Shown here: piece after piece, positions 54,921 through 63,880 of the stretch
Layout of the letters: each line of letters opens with the position of its first letter
Position numbering within the stretch: position 1 is the stretch's first letter
Assembly (NCBI GenBank): GCA_947462335.1
Contig: OX381710.1
Span: 58,722,842-58,786,841, forward strand
Length of the DNA stretch: 64,000 nucleotides
Source of the DNA: Harmothoe impar
Lineage: Eukaryota > Annelida > Polychaeta > Phyllodocida > Polynoidae
Direction of reading: 5' to 3'
Translations under genes and position numbers: made by a program
Notes under the pieces: generated by a model
The model's input: only the letters and a program-made list of their open reading frames with translations
Databases searched by the model: none
Told to the model about the DNA's origin: nothing

Positions 54921-56110
54921 GACACGTCATTCGACACCTACTCGCCGACAGCACCACCACTACCGCCACCACCAGCGTCATTGCCACCGGCGTCCCCATG
55001 ACGGACTCAGAGCAGCAACAACACTACAAACGTTTAGCGCTCGTGGATCCTGAGACGCTCTACAAATCATCACGAGCAGGTCTACTTCATCATGTGCCCG
55101 CTGCTGCTGCTACTACTAGCGCTGCTACTACTGCAGTCGCTGCTGCTAGTACTTCTACTGCTCCAAACCTTCCTCCTCTTCCTGATGAGCGCACTGAAAA
55201 GAACGAGAGTTCCGCTCCTGCCACCGCCGCCCGCCTACCCGCCGACATGGCCTATTACCACAAGCAGGCAGAGCAGTCCCTTCATCCCGACGCGGCCTTG
55301 CACCAGGTGCTACAGTTTATCTACAGGGACTTGGATTTAGTGTTGAACGACCCCACTTTGGAATCGCGCGAGAAAATGTTGAAATACCGAAGGTTGTTGA
55401 ATAGATTGCAATTTTTTCTCGCGAATCCCCACAACAGCAACATCTCTTCGTCCTACTCTTCTTCGCCCCCGGCTCACCTCCGTCAGTCTGCTGAAGAGGC
55501 CAGCGCGTCCCTACTCGAGCGGTTGGCGAACCAAGTTCCCAAGAGGAGTCGCCGCCGGACCGTGGAGCTGTACAAACAATTGGAGAAATCCGGAGTGATC
55601 AAGTGGAACGAGGACGGGGCGGTGCGCGAGATGTCGGGTCGGAGAATACCACCTGAGCAGCGCATCAACATAGTGGACTTACTGAACGACGCCGCCAGGT
55701 TCAGGAAGACGGCGCCCAGACCGGCGGGCTACTCGCCGTTCACGAAAGCGCTGCGCGAAGCGGTTCCCACCACAGACGCCTTGATCGGAAACCATCTGTA
55801 TAAAGCGAGCGGACCTGGCCAAAGTTTGGACACACGGCTTGCTGACAGAGGTCGGAAACGACCGAGCTTCGAATCGGAAGAAGGAGAAGCAGCAGCAGCA
55901 GCAGCAGCAGCAGTAGCAGCAGCAGCAGACTCTTCTCTGCAGGTGGTGGACGATCAATCCTCTGACGACGAGGAGGACGACCGTGAACTTTTCCAAACTC
56001 CGACTTCCTATAGGAGCGCGCCGCGTAGTAAGAAAAGGAAAGCGCGCAACCGCCTAGCGGCGAGCTCGTCTTTCACGCCCTCAAGAGACCCGCGATGGGC
56101 AAACCAGTGA
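54917..56110 (+). CDS. conserved Polinton protein, 397 residues, role unclear
   Basis: It starts in an ATGA overlap with the previous gene. An internal ATG at 54998 is an alternative start. Residues 1-110 are Thr/Ala/Ser-rich. A helical block (about 110-170) with QVLQFIYRDLDLVLND and RRLLNRLQFFL and a block VELYKQLEKSGVIKWNEDGA..IVDLLNDAARFRK (about 220-270) are conserved-looking. The C-terminus has a poly-Ala run, an acidic SSDDEEDD patch and a basic SKKRKARNR segment. It sits between packaging and integrase genes, as in other Polintons. A virion or DNA-associated role is inference. It overlaps the integrase start by 16 bp. Confidence 0.7.
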   Translation: MRHVIRHLLADSTTTTATTSVIATGVPMTDSEQQQHYKRLALVDPETLYKSSRAGLLHHVPAAAATTSAATTAVAAASTSTAPNLPPLPDERTEKNESSAPATAARLPADMAYYHKQAEQSLHPDAALHQVLQFIYRDLDLVLNDPTLESREKMLKYRRLLNRLQFFLANPHNSNISSSYSSSPPAHLRQSAEEASASLLERLANQVPKRSRRRTVELYKQLEKSGVIKWNEDGAVREMSGRRIPPEQRINIVDLLNDAARFRKTAPRPAGYSPFTKALREAVPTTDALIGNHLYKASGPGQSLDTRLADRGRKRPSFESEEGEAAAAAAAAVAAAADSSLQVVDDQSSDDEEDDRELFQTPTSYRSAPRSKKRKARNRLAASSSFTPSRDPRWANQ

Positions 56111-57231
56111 AGAGACTGACCAAGAAGGAAAAAGAAAAGAAGCGCGTAGTAGCTAGATATACCGACGTCAAAGCGCCCTCCAGTTTCACTAGCGTGACTA
56201 AACTCCAGAAACAGCATTTTCGCCACCTGAACCCGGCCGTCATCCGAGACGCTTTAGTGTCGCTGGACGCCTACACTAAACATAAACCCATTCGGAGAAA
56301 ATTCGCAAGGAACAAGACTATAACCGGCGCAATCGATCAGCAGTGGCAGATAGATCTGATGGACATGCAAGCTTTGGCGTCTCACAACGACCGCTTCCGG
56401 TACGTGGTGACGGCGATCGACGTTTTCTCTAGGTACGCGTGGGCCGTTCCCATTAAATCCAAGAGCGGCGCTGATGTCACCGAGGCCTTCCGAGAGATGA
56501 CAGGCCCTGGCGAGAGACGACCGCGCACTGTTCAGACAGACAAGGGGAAAGAGTTTTTGAACAAGATCTTTCAAGATCACTTGAAGAGCGAGGGCATAGA
56601 GTTCTTCACTGGCGAGAACGACGACATCAAAGCTAGTCTAGTGGAGCGCTTGAACCGCAGTCTGAAGGAGAAGCTGTGGCGTTATTTCACACACAAGCGC
56701 ACGTATCGCTACGTAGACGTGCTGCACCATGTAGTGTCTTCTTACAATCGCACTCACCACAAGACGTTGAAAATGGCGCCGGCTCAAGTCAGCTCGGAAA
56801 ACAGCGAAACAGTTTTCTACCGACAAGATCTCCCAACTAACAAACAAATCGACGAAATATGGAAAAAGAAGAAAAAAACAAAGACGTCCGCCGTCGACGT
56901 CATCGCTCCGGGTGACAGAGTGAGGATGTTGAGAACCAAAGGCGCCTTCGACAAAGGGTACGAGGGAAACTGGCGCGAGGAAGTGGTGGACGTTGCTAAC
57001 ACGTTGGGAAGCAGAGGGTTCGAGCTGAAAGACGACAAGGGCGAGGAGATAAAAGGCGTCTTCTACCCGGAAGAGGTTCAGAAGGTGTACAAGAGTCGTT
57101 ACGACAAGAACTACCTGATAGACGAGGTGTTGCGCCGCAAGACCGTCGACGGTAAAGAGTTAGCTTTCGTACGTTGGTTAGGTTACGACGACAAGTTCAA
57201 CGAGTGGATCCCCGTCAAAAAAATAACGTAA
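56095..57231 (+). CDS. retrovirus-type integrase (Polinton INT) with C-terminal chromodomain
   Basis: 378 residues. The DDE core is visible: QWQIDLMDM (Asp87), VQTDKGKEF (Asp149) and SLVERLNRSLKEK (Glu184), with 34 residues between the last two, as in retroviral integrases. A basic N-terminus precedes it, and an SH3-like basic region (DRVRMLRTKGAFDKGY) follows. Residues about 338-378 (YLIDEVLRR..ELAFVRWLGYDDKFNEWIPV) form a chromodomain with its aromatic cage positions (Y, W and W). It inserts the element with the 6-bp duplications seen at A and B. As the only integrase in the window it is the likely actor for both elements. Confidence 0.95.
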   Translation: MGKPVKRLTKKEKEKKRVVARYTDVKAPSSFTSVTKLQKQHFRHLNPAVIRDALVSLDAYTKHKPIRRKFARNKTITGAIDQQWQIDLMDMQALASHNDRFRYVVTAIDVFSRYAWAVPIKSKSGADVTEAFREMTGPGERRPRTVQTDKGKEFLNKIFQDHLKSEGIEFFTGENDDIKASLVERLNRSLKEKLWRYFTHKRTYRYVDVLHHVVSSYNRTHHKTLKMAPAQVSSENSETVFYRQDLPTNKQIDEIWKKKKKTKTSAVDVIAPGDRVRMLRTKGAFDKGYEGNWREEVVDVANTLGSRGFELKDDKGEEIKGVFYPEEVQKVYKSRYDKNYLIDEVLRRKTVDGKELAFVRWLGYDDKFNEWIPVKKIT

Positions 57232-57235
57232 CAAA

Positions 57236-58354
57236 ATGAACATCACTCTACCTAGCAACAGCTCTATGGAGTATTATCCTGACAACAGCTTGACGTCTTT
57301 CCGAACTCACTTCGACTCGCCGCTCCTTCTGCCCGAAGCGTACGAAGCGGCTCTGACTGAGATCATCCTCCCTACAGAATGGACTAACGTGCACGACGAC
57401 GACTTGATCATCGTTGTTCCTCTGCGCACCAAAGGTTCGCTAGAGGAGGCGATCCAGGTTTTGAAAGAAACTAATTTCTCCGAAGGAAAAAAACCACAGG
57501 TAGACTGGAAGAGAATGAAAAACGCGAACGGTCTGAGCAAGCTAACGTTCAGCTCAAAATTCCCGCTGAACTGGAAGGAAGCGAGCTATGTAACGGTGGA
57601 AGAGATATCAGACACGTCGGAAGAGCAGCAATTGAAACCGGAAACAAAAAGGTTCAAGAGAGAGGTCGACTTGAGACAGACGAATGCCGTATACAAGCAG
57701 TTCTTGTCCCCGGCGGTGAAGAAGAAGACGATCAGCCATCAAGCAAGACAGATGATCGAAAAGATGGAGAAGGACATGGGAGTGCGCAGTTTCATGCCAA
57801 ACATATTCGAGATACCTCCTATTTTCACCGGAAGCAACCACACCCTAGTCGAGCGCTTGAGTGAGACGTTGCGAGATGACAGACTAGAGGGCGACAGCTT
57901 CTTGCTCAAACCGATGCGGATCTTATCGTACGACGCCAAGACGAAACGCGTCACCATCAAACCGCCGAGACACTGTGCTGTCCTGCTGAGTCAGCATCTC
58001 GCATGCGTTCTAGGCTTCGGAGAGAAGACGTGTTTCGCGTCGCCGACTACCGGCGCCTACTCGATGGATGTTTACGGGGACGTGCACTCTGTGTACATAT
58101 ACACCGACATGATCCAGGAGAGACGTGTGGGCGACATGCAAGTGCCGCTGTTGCGCTGCGTGGCGGTGGACAGAGGCGGAAAGCGTCGAGGTGGCGTGCA
58201 AGCTATCAGTTTTCCCCATTTGGATTATTTCCCCTTGAAATCCAAGAGGTTTACCGAGGTCGGCATCTATTTAAGAGACCGATCCGGTCATTCCATCCCA
58301 TTCGGTAGAGGCGAGGTGACCGTGACACTTCATCTGAGACCTATTGAGCGCTGA
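57236..58354 (+). CDS. minor capsid protein (penton-type single jelly roll)
   Basis: 372 residues, starting 4 bp after the integrase stop with an AACAAAATG context. The N-terminus MNITLPSNSSMEYYPDNSL, then FRTHFDSPLLLPEAYEAAL and EIILPTEWTNV, is characteristic of Polinton minor capsid proteins that occupy capsid vertices. The middle (about 130-185) is charged and variable; the C-terminal half (DVYGDVHSVYIYTD, VGDMQVPLLR, FGRGEVTVTLHLRP) completes the beta-rich fold. Intact. It pairs with the major capsid protein encoded 520 bp downstream. Confidence 0.88.
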   Translation: MNITLPSNSSMEYYPDNSLTSFRTHFDSPLLLPEAYEAALTEIILPTEWTNVHDDDLIIVVPLRTKGSLEEAIQVLKETNFSEGKKPQVDWKRMKNANGLSKLTFSSKFPLNWKEASYVTVEEISDTSEEQQLKPETKRFKREVDLRQTNAVYKQFLSPAVKKKTISHQARQMIEKMEKDMGVRSFMPNIFEIPPIFTGSNHTLVERLSETLRDDRLEGDSFLLKPMRILSYDAKTKRVTIKPPRHCAVLLSQHLACVLGFGEKTCFASPTTGAYSMDVYGDVHSVYIYTDMIQERRVGDMQVPLLRCVAVDRGGKRRGGVQAISFPHLDYFPLKSKRFTEVGIYLRDRSGHSIPFGRGEVTVTLHLRPIER

Positions 58355-58365
58355 AAGAGAGAAAA

Positions 58366-58797
58366 ATGATGCGTCAACGCGTTCCGTACTTTCCACCCAG
58401 GCGCACCGACTTCGGCAGAGGGTACAGCGATTACTACAACGCGCAGCTGGGCAACGGCGTGACCGTGTACAGCGGGCGCTCTTTCCAGAGCGGGCACGGT
58501 TTGGGCGGCGCTCTGTTAGGTCTGATGCGCTCGGCTACCCCGCTATTGAAGTCGGTGGGAAAAACGCTGCTCCGCGCCGGTGTGGGCGTAGCTAAAGATG
58601 TGCTGGCGGGTCGGACTTTAAAGAGCAGCGTGAAAGACCGAGGCGCAGGCGCTCTGAAGAGACTGGCGAGTACGGCGTTCTCGGGAGGAAAGACGCCTGT
58701 CGCGTCTAAGAAAGGGTCGAAACGTCGTCGTGGGCATTCCCCTCAGACGGGCGGTGGCTCTTGCAAGAGACGTAGAGGGGATGTATTCGACCGGTAA
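58366..58797 (+). CDS. small virion core protein, adenovirus pVI/pX-like
   Basis: 143 residues, starting 11 bp after the minor capsid stop. A Tyr/Gly-rich N-terminus (RGYSDYYNAQLGNG) leads to GGALLGLMRSATPLLKSVGKTLL, an amphipathic segment, then LAGRTLKSSVKDRGAGALKRLA and a strongly basic tail (KKGSKRRRG, CKRRRG). This order is typical of Polinton small capsid-associated proteins compared with adenoviral pVI or pX. Likely roles are membrane disruption or DNA condensation. GG-x motifs could be cleavage sites for the encoded protease. Confidence 0.75.
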   Translation: MMRQRVPYFPPRRTDFGRGYSDYYNAQLGNGVTVYSGRSFQSGHGLGGALLGLMRSATPLLKSVGKTLLRAGVGVAKDVLAGRTLKSSVKDRGAGALKRLASTAFSGGKTPVASKKGSKRRRGHSPQTGGGSCKRRRGDVFDR

Positions 58798-58814
58798 GCG
58801 CCTAGGCGTTCAGG

Positions 58815-58822
58815 TATAAATA
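58815..58822 (+). promoter_or_regulatory. TATA box of the major capsid gene
   Basis: TATAAATA lies 55 bp above the capsid ATG, in the only sizeable gap of the morphogenesis cluster. Confidence 0.65.
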
Positions 58823-58876
58823 AAAAGACTGGAGGGGGCCGGCGTCAGTCTGTCGGCCGCGTGAAGAGAGAACACA

Positions 58877-60181
58877 ATGGCTTACGTACACGAGAGCAGT
58901 AACGAGTGCGCGCTCTCTGAGCTCGACCTGCACACCGTAGCGCCGACTCAGACTACTATCTTAAAGTCGTCTTTCCTGGGGATAGAAACAAAAAACTCTT
59001 TAGAGGATGGAGGTAACATAAATTTCACCATCAACAAGTCGCAAGAGTACACAGACCTGAACGAGAACTACCTTCATCTGGAATGTCAAGTGCTAAAGGA
59101 CGGAGCGGCGATCGCGGCCACCGACGCGGTAGCTCCGGTGAACAACTTGGCTCACTCGCTCTTCAAAGACGTCCAAGTCTCCATCGGCGGTTTCAAAGTG
59201 TCTGGCAACACCGAGACCTACCCTTACCGAGCTTACTTGGAAGGGTTACTCAACTACAACAAAGACGTGAAGGACGGCGTCATGAGCGCCCAGGGGTGGC
59301 ATGAAGATACGCCCGGTCAGTTTGACACGTTGACTGACGCGAATGCGGGGTACAAAGCGCGCAAGAAGCTAATCTCCAACAAGCGCTTTTCGCTGATGGC
59401 GCGACTGCACTTTGACCTGGCTCATCAACCGAAGCTCATCGTTGGAGAGACAGAAATCAATCTCACTCTGAAACAAGCGGCGCCCTCTTTCTATCTGATG
59501 TGCGCCGCTGACGGAGGCTACAGCTTGAAGATCTACAAAGCAAAGCTCTACGTGCGACGCGTGCTGGTGGCGGACGCTGTAGCGGAAACGCACGAGAGAG
59601 CGGTGATAGAACACGGGCCCTTCGACTACCCGGTGAACAGAGTGGAGGTGACGACCTACGCCATCCCTCAAGGTAACAGAGATCACAGCTACACGCACTC
59701 CAACACAGGCCAGCTTCCCAAGTCGATGATGATTTGCTTCCTTGACCACGACGCCTTCAACGGTAGCTACACCAAGAACCCGTTCGAGATGAAGCATTAC
59801 GACATCAGCTCGCTTCAAGTGATAGTGAACGATCAGAAAGTGCCGAACGACGCCTACGTGCCCGACTTTAAGACCAAAGCGGCCGTGAGAGAGTACTTGG
59901 CGCTACACACGGAAACGGGGATGTACGAGGGCGCGCGCTCCTGCGGTATTTCATACGAACAATTCCTGAACGGTTACACGGTGTTCCCCCTCGACTTAAC
60001 CCCAGACAGATCGCACGACGGGTGTCGCGTGAACCTTATAAGAGCGGGTCAGCTGAGGGTGGAAGTCAGTTTCCGCTCGGCGCTACAAGCGACAACAACG
60101 GTGCTACTCTACTTGGTGTACGACAACGTCGTCGAGCTGACCCGAGATCGACACCCCGTCACCGACTACCACATGAACTGA
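58877..60181 (+). CDS. major capsid protein (double jelly roll)
   Basis: 434 residues, ATG in an ACACAATGG context. The N-terminal HTVAPTQTTILKSSFLGIE, INFTINKSQEYTDLNENYL, NLAHSLFKDVQVSIGG and TYPYRAYLEGLLNY blocks are diagnostic of Polinton and adintovirus major capsid proteins. The second half has RVEVTTYAIPQGNR and DFKTKAAVREYLALHTETG. The length is normal for the family and the frame is complete. It forms the trimeric hexons of the predicted icosahedral particle. Confidence 0.95.
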   Translation: MAYVHESSNECALSELDLHTVAPTQTTILKSSFLGIETKNSLEDGGNINFTINKSQEYTDLNENYLHLECQVLKDGAAIAATDAVAPVNNLAHSLFKDVQVSIGGFKVSGNTETYPYRAYLEGLLNYNKDVKDGVMSAQGWHEDTPGQFDTLTDANAGYKARKKLISNKRFSLMARLHFDLAHQPKLIVGETEINLTLKQAAPSFYLMCAADGGYSLKIYKAKLYVRRVLVADAVAETHERAVIEHGPFDYPVNRVEVTTYAIPQGNRDHSYTHSNTGQLPKSMMICFLDHDAFNGSYTKNPFEMKHYDISSLQVIVNDQKVPNDAYVPDFKTKAAVREYLALHTETGMYEGARSCGISYEQFLNGYTVFPLDLTPDRSHDGCRVNLIRAGQLRVEVSFRSALQATTTVLLYLVYDNVVELTRDRHPVTDYHMN

Positions 60182-60210
60182 AGACAAGACGGCGGTACTT
60201 GGCGTATCGT

Positions 60211-60663
60211 ATGAACACGCTTGAAATAAGCAGAGTGTTGAAGGAAAACGTTCACACAAAACATCGTTTCCTGGGCGTTTTCTCTTGTGACACTATTCCG
60301 AAGCACCCTATCAAAGACACTTGTTTCGTGAGCAACACAGATCCGCAACATTTACCAGGTCAGCATTGGGTGGCGTTTTACGTGTCGAGCACGGGTGAAG
60401 TGTACTACTTTGATTCCTTCGGCTTACCGCCGCTGAGTGCGGAGTTCTTGTCTTTCGTGGAACGCTCTGCTCCGTTCAAGTGGCAAAGAAACCGCATTCA
60501 ACTACAAGACACTTCTGCTGACACCTGTGGACCTCATTGCGTTCATTTCCTAATTGAAGCATGTCGAACAAGAAACCCCAAGAAGTGCGTCAGGCGCATG
60601 AGCAAAATCCCAAAGCTGAGCGACCGGGTCGTGAGTCAGAAGCTATCGATGATGCTGTTGTGA
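60211..60663 (+). CDS. adenain-like cysteine protease (PRO)
   Basis: 150 residues from the ATG at 60211; the frame runs upstream into the capsid gene but the first fitting start is here, 30 bp after the capsid stop. The catalytic set is visible: QHWVAF (His52), YYFDSFG (Asp68), LQD (Gln99) and CGPHC (Cys106), the order of adenovirus and Ulp1-type proteases. It matures virion proteins, probably including the pVI/pX-like product. The last 103 bp overlap the next frame. Confidence 0.93.
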   Translation: MNTLEISRVLKENVHTKHRFLGVFSCDTIPKHPIKDTCFVSNTDPQHLPGQHWVAFYVSSTGEVYYFDSFGLPPLSAEFLSFVERSAPFKWQRNRIQLQDTSADTCGPHCVHFLIEACRTRNPKKCVRRMSKIPKLSDRVVSQKLSMMLL

Positions 60664-60860
60664 CGGGTTGTTGCGATGGCGGCCGTTTCATGGAGACAAA
60701 GATTCTCTGCCTTGCCGAAATGGTGTTGGATTTATCCAAAGTCGTGCAATGTCTATTGGAGAAAAGTCGTCCGGGGTGTGGTGGTGCGAGTGACGGCGGC
60801 GTGAGACTTTGCGGCCTGTTGAGTTGCTGCAAATCGAAGAAGCGAGCTAAAAAAGCATAA
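60561..60860 (+). CDS. small overlapping ORF, Cys-rich, unknown
   Basis: 99 residues in another frame than the protease, overlapping its end; a shorter form could begin at Met43 (60687). A predicted helix (KILCLAEMVLDLSKVVQCLL) and a tail CGLLSCCKSKKRAKKA, with possible lipid-attachment cysteines next to a basic cluster, are visible. Its stop lies 30 bp before the polyadenylation hexamers, so the frame may be the last gene of the cluster. Coding status is uncertain. Confidence 0.5.
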   Translation: MSNKKPQEVRQAHEQNPKAERPGRESEAIDDAVVTGCCDGGRFMETKILCLAEMVLDLSKVVQCLLEKSRPGCGGASDGGVRLCGLLSCCKSKKRAKKA

Positions 60861-60892
60861 ACTTGTGTGTTTTTTCTGATTGAAAATGAAAA

Positions 60893-60905
60893 AATAAAGA
60901 ATAAA
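60893..60905 (+). terminator. polyadenylation signals of the element B gene cluster
   Basis: Two AATAAA hexamers (60893-60898 and 60900-60905) directly precede the right terminal repeat. Confidence 0.7.
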
Positions 60906-60924
60906 ATGAAAAGAAAAGAAATTA

Positions 60925-61365
60925 TCTTGTTGTGTTTTTATTTCTATATATAAGTTACATAACTTTTTTTTGTTTGTTTGTTTACAAACAGTCACGTGTC
61001 ACGTGGTGTTGTTTACAAACAAGAAAGCCACGTGGTGTTGTTTACAAACAAACCCTAAGTAGGTCACGTTACCCTAGTTACCAGAATGCCGGCTTCTGAT
61101 TGGCTGAGCCTAAGTAGGTCACGTGACGTAATTAGGTCACGTTACCATGGTTACCAGAATGCCGGCCTCTGATTGGCTGAGAGCTTCTAAGTAGGTCAGT
61201 AGGTCACCCAGAATGCTGGCTTCTGATTGGCTGAGAGCCCTAAGTAGGTCACGTTACCATGGCAACGGGTCACGTGACCAAATGGAGGCCTCTGATTGGC
61301 TGCATGTCGATTGAGTAATAAACAGTACTTAACTATAGTCCCGTTCCGATACATACTATACTACT
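60925..61365. repeat. element B right terminal inverted repeat
   Basis: Inverse of 50848-51266, with the same FOX-like TTTACAAACA palindromes (about 60980-61045), RFX-like GTTACCATGGCAAC (61253-61266), CCAAT boxes and the shared outer 98 bp. Confidence 0.88.
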
Positions 61366-61371
61366 GTGGAC

Positions 61372-62271
61372 TGAGCGGCAATACTTCTCAGTATTGATCA
61401 CAGGTACCTCTCTGCTGTCTCAGTAATCGCATTTTTAGGTTGCTACTTATCACTACTGGGATTCTTTGGATAGGAGGAAATTCAAAGCCGAGTGGTCACT
61501 GTTTTAAACAAGGAGGTGGTGGATTCTGACCCATATCATGTATAGTAAGGCTGGTCTCAGAATATGTTGCTTAACACCAGATAGGACCAGCAACGGCATA
61601 CCATGTTCAGCATATTGGTATGTAGAATATATACCACATAGATGTATTAATATGACACCATTTATAAGACCCTGCTGTAGTATGGTTTGGCTATGCAATC
61701 CGAGCGAACTCAGAAAGTATGCTTCCAGTTAGGAGCACTGAGTGAGCGCCATGACTTTATCCATGTTATTTATATCTGAAGCCGAAATGTCTTGACCTTT
61801 CCGCTGGTTGACAGCAGGTGTTTACAGACCCATGGTAGTGAATGGGGAAATCAGTTTCAGTCCTATCACTTACAGCTCTCTTCAACAAAAATCCTGATGG
61901 TGTCTCACTAGTGCAGACCATATTATAATTGGTACTTGTTATATGTTCACATATTTAGAGGAATCGAATGTTGGGAATGCTGGGTATATACATAGTCTCG
62001 CCATCTTTCTTTTTCAAGCGCCGAAAGAAAGATTGCTATTGCTTGCAAAAATGATGTGAATAGTGTTAAAAATCGCCACTGCAGTTTCAACACAGGATCC
62101 TACAGATTGCTGAAGGTGTCAGTTTCCAGAGGCCAGTTTATATGCGGGCCATTTACCTGGCGTAACCTTGTTTTATAAGACAGGATCATATAAATATGCT
62201 ATATGTACCTTTCTGTTAGAGGGCCACCTGACGGGTCAGTTATCAAGAGTGTAATCTTCCCGATACGAGGC
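61372..62271. other. host sequence right of element B
   Basis: Begins with a repeat (61390-61475) shared with 49473-49552. Otherwise nothing recognised. Confidence 0.4.
61390..61475 (+). repeat. dispersed repeat, partner of 49473-49552
   Basis: Element B inserted beside a copy of this host repeat; the shared blocks are listed at the partner. Confidence 0.55.
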
Positions 62272-62380
62272 CTGGGTGCTCTTTCAGAACGGATTTGTCA
62301 GTTGTGAGAATCAGATGTCCCCCATAAACTCTACAGGAAGAAACGCCCACGAACTCGTAATGTGTTCTGAAAGAGCAACC
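62272..62380. mobile_element. MITE, CTGGG..CTCTTTCA family, copy 2
   Basis: CTGGGTGCTCTTTCAGAACG at the left is the inverse of TGTTCTGAAAGAGCAACC at the right. Ends resemble 23951-24094. Confidence 0.6.
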
Positions 62381-63203
62381 TGTTTGTAACATGTCTAATC
62401 TCAACACAGGATCCTCTGAATTTTCATATGCATTCTATGGAGCTATGGAGTTTGGGATAAAAGCCCTTTCACTTACAAAAGAAGAACTTGGACATAACAT
62501 TAATCATATTCAATGTATGACTAATTGTTATTATACAGCTACATGTATGCTTTATTCTAATGAGGGATTAGGCGATACACTATGATGTGTCAGCAGCATC
62601 ATGTACAGCTACATTAGATTGGTTGTGTCTAGTCCAATGTTGCACTGTAGTATAAACCTCCTGTAGATTCTACTGCTCATATTCCGTACTCCTTACATTG
62701 CAGTTAGATAGGTAAGGCATCATTCGTAGTTAGAATGCTGAAAAGTTGCCTCTACCCTTTTATATATGACGCACATTATTGAGAGATATACATGACGGTC
62801 GGGACTGAGCGAATATGTCAGTGGTACGTCGTGTTATATTTGCATAAGCTCACCAAAATGTGACGTGACAATCATCATGGCATTCAGTTAATTCTGAGGT
62901 CGCAAATTTATAGTTTTAGCATTTCATAATTCGTCACATATCTGGGATTGTATATTATATGAAACAAAGAAGGACATTGAGAGTTGTCAAAGAGGATAAT
63001 CCGAAATATATATTATAATTACAACAAAGTTCCTTTACAAGTGAGAACCCGTCTACTGACCACCCATCTTCTGATAACTAGGCATGAATGGAACCCTCAT
63101 GCTATGGAGACTGTTGATTTACACCTAGGATTCAAGGCTATATATAATGATACATGTCTGGGTATATTTGGGTACCCTCAAACATATACAAGACAATAAA
63201 AAT
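62381..63203. other. unassigned host sequence
   Basis: The open frames here have no recognisable features. Confidence 0.4.
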
Positions 63204-63293
63204 GTATTTGCACTTATTGGGAGTCGAACCCATAATAGAAAACATACCCAATGAGGTGTCCAGCAGTCTTATCCATTCAGCTACAGAGACTCG
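63204..63293 (-). repeat. tRNA-like (SINE-type) sequence
   Basis: On the minus strand TAGCTGAATGGATAAGACTG resembles a tRNA D-arm/A-box and GGGTTCGACTCCC a perfect T-arm/B-box, but acceptor strands do not pair and the middle is long. A degenerate tRNA gene cannot be excluded. Confidence 0.5.
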
Positions 63294-63594
63294 TGCTTCT
63301 GCAAGTAATTAGTGTCTAGTTATTCAATATTCCCTGTATGCCCTACTCAATACTCAATTCACCAATGTCCGAGGCCCAACCTGAATCAAATATGTATAAA
63401 ACATGGTACTAAGCTCTTGCAGATGTTATTATATGTATGCAATATATACAAATTGTATCAAAAGGATGGAGTATAAGCTAGAAAACCAGCTCTACGGCAC
63501 TTTTCAATTACAAAACCAAAATAGGTAGATAGTGGTATGGGTGAGCATGTCGTTCTTTTATGAGCTTTTACATGGTTGCTAAAGGTACCTATTT

Positions 63595-63680
63595 ACAATT
63601 CCCCACATGAGATTCGAACCTCTCTCTAATAGGAATCCCTTCAGGCTTATATGCTCCCCTCACCACCAGCCTTATTAGCT
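63595..63680 (-). repeat. tRNA-like (SINE-type) sequence
   Basis: The minus strand has GAGGTTCGAATCTCATG as a B-box. The A-box part is weak. It follows a lone MITE end (63557-63592) of the family at 46162-46272. Confidence 0.45.
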
Positions 63681-63769
63681 CATCAAGGAAAGTTTGGGAC
63701 TCCCAGTCTAAAGATCATGGGTTCGGTTTTCAGCCTGGCTTTTAGATGGTCATCTAAAGTCGGCTGCAA

Positions 63770-63880
63770 AAGTTTGCAAACAAACGTTTTCCGAACCCTT
63801 TGCAAACGTTTATAAAACGTTTTTCTTGCAAACGTTTTTTTTCTTTTTCCTGCCAACGTTTTCTAACCGTTAGGAAAACT
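63770..63880. repeat. AACGTTT-rich repeat
   Basis: Repeated GCAAACGTTTT and AAACGTTTTCC motifs in both senses, probably one end of an ACGTT-type element like 45270-47139. Confidence 0.5.

Larger units (their letters stand above)
50848..61365. mobile_element. Polinton element B: integration / morphogenesis segment (10518 bp)
   Basis: It has the same AGTAGTATAGTATG tip as element A and is flanked by its own perfect 6-bp duplication GTGGAC (50842-50847 and 61366-61371). It encodes integrase, packaging ATPase, protease, major and minor capsid proteins and associated small proteins, all with open frames, plus two accessory genes at the left. There is no DNA polymerase fragment anywhere in it, though autonomous Polintons encode one. 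Intact frames and clean duplications suggest recent insertion. Confidence 0.92.

Noticed and set aside
58344..58595. Arg-rich frame overlapping the pVI/pX-like gene
   Set aside because: Shadow of the core protein gene, which has family-typical sequence in its own frame.
59369..59818. 149-codon minus-strand frame in the major capsid gene
   Set aside because: Antisense shadow of a conserved capsid coding region.
35322..61365. One Polinton interrupted by a 7-kb host or transposon insertion
   Set aside because: The DNA between has terminal repeats facing it on both sides (43146-43896 and 50848-51266), and each element has its own perfect 6-bp duplication, so two separate insertions fit better.
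63204..63293. Functional tRNA gene
   Set aside because: B-box is good but the acceptor stem does not pair and the middle is too long; treated as tRNA-derived repeat.
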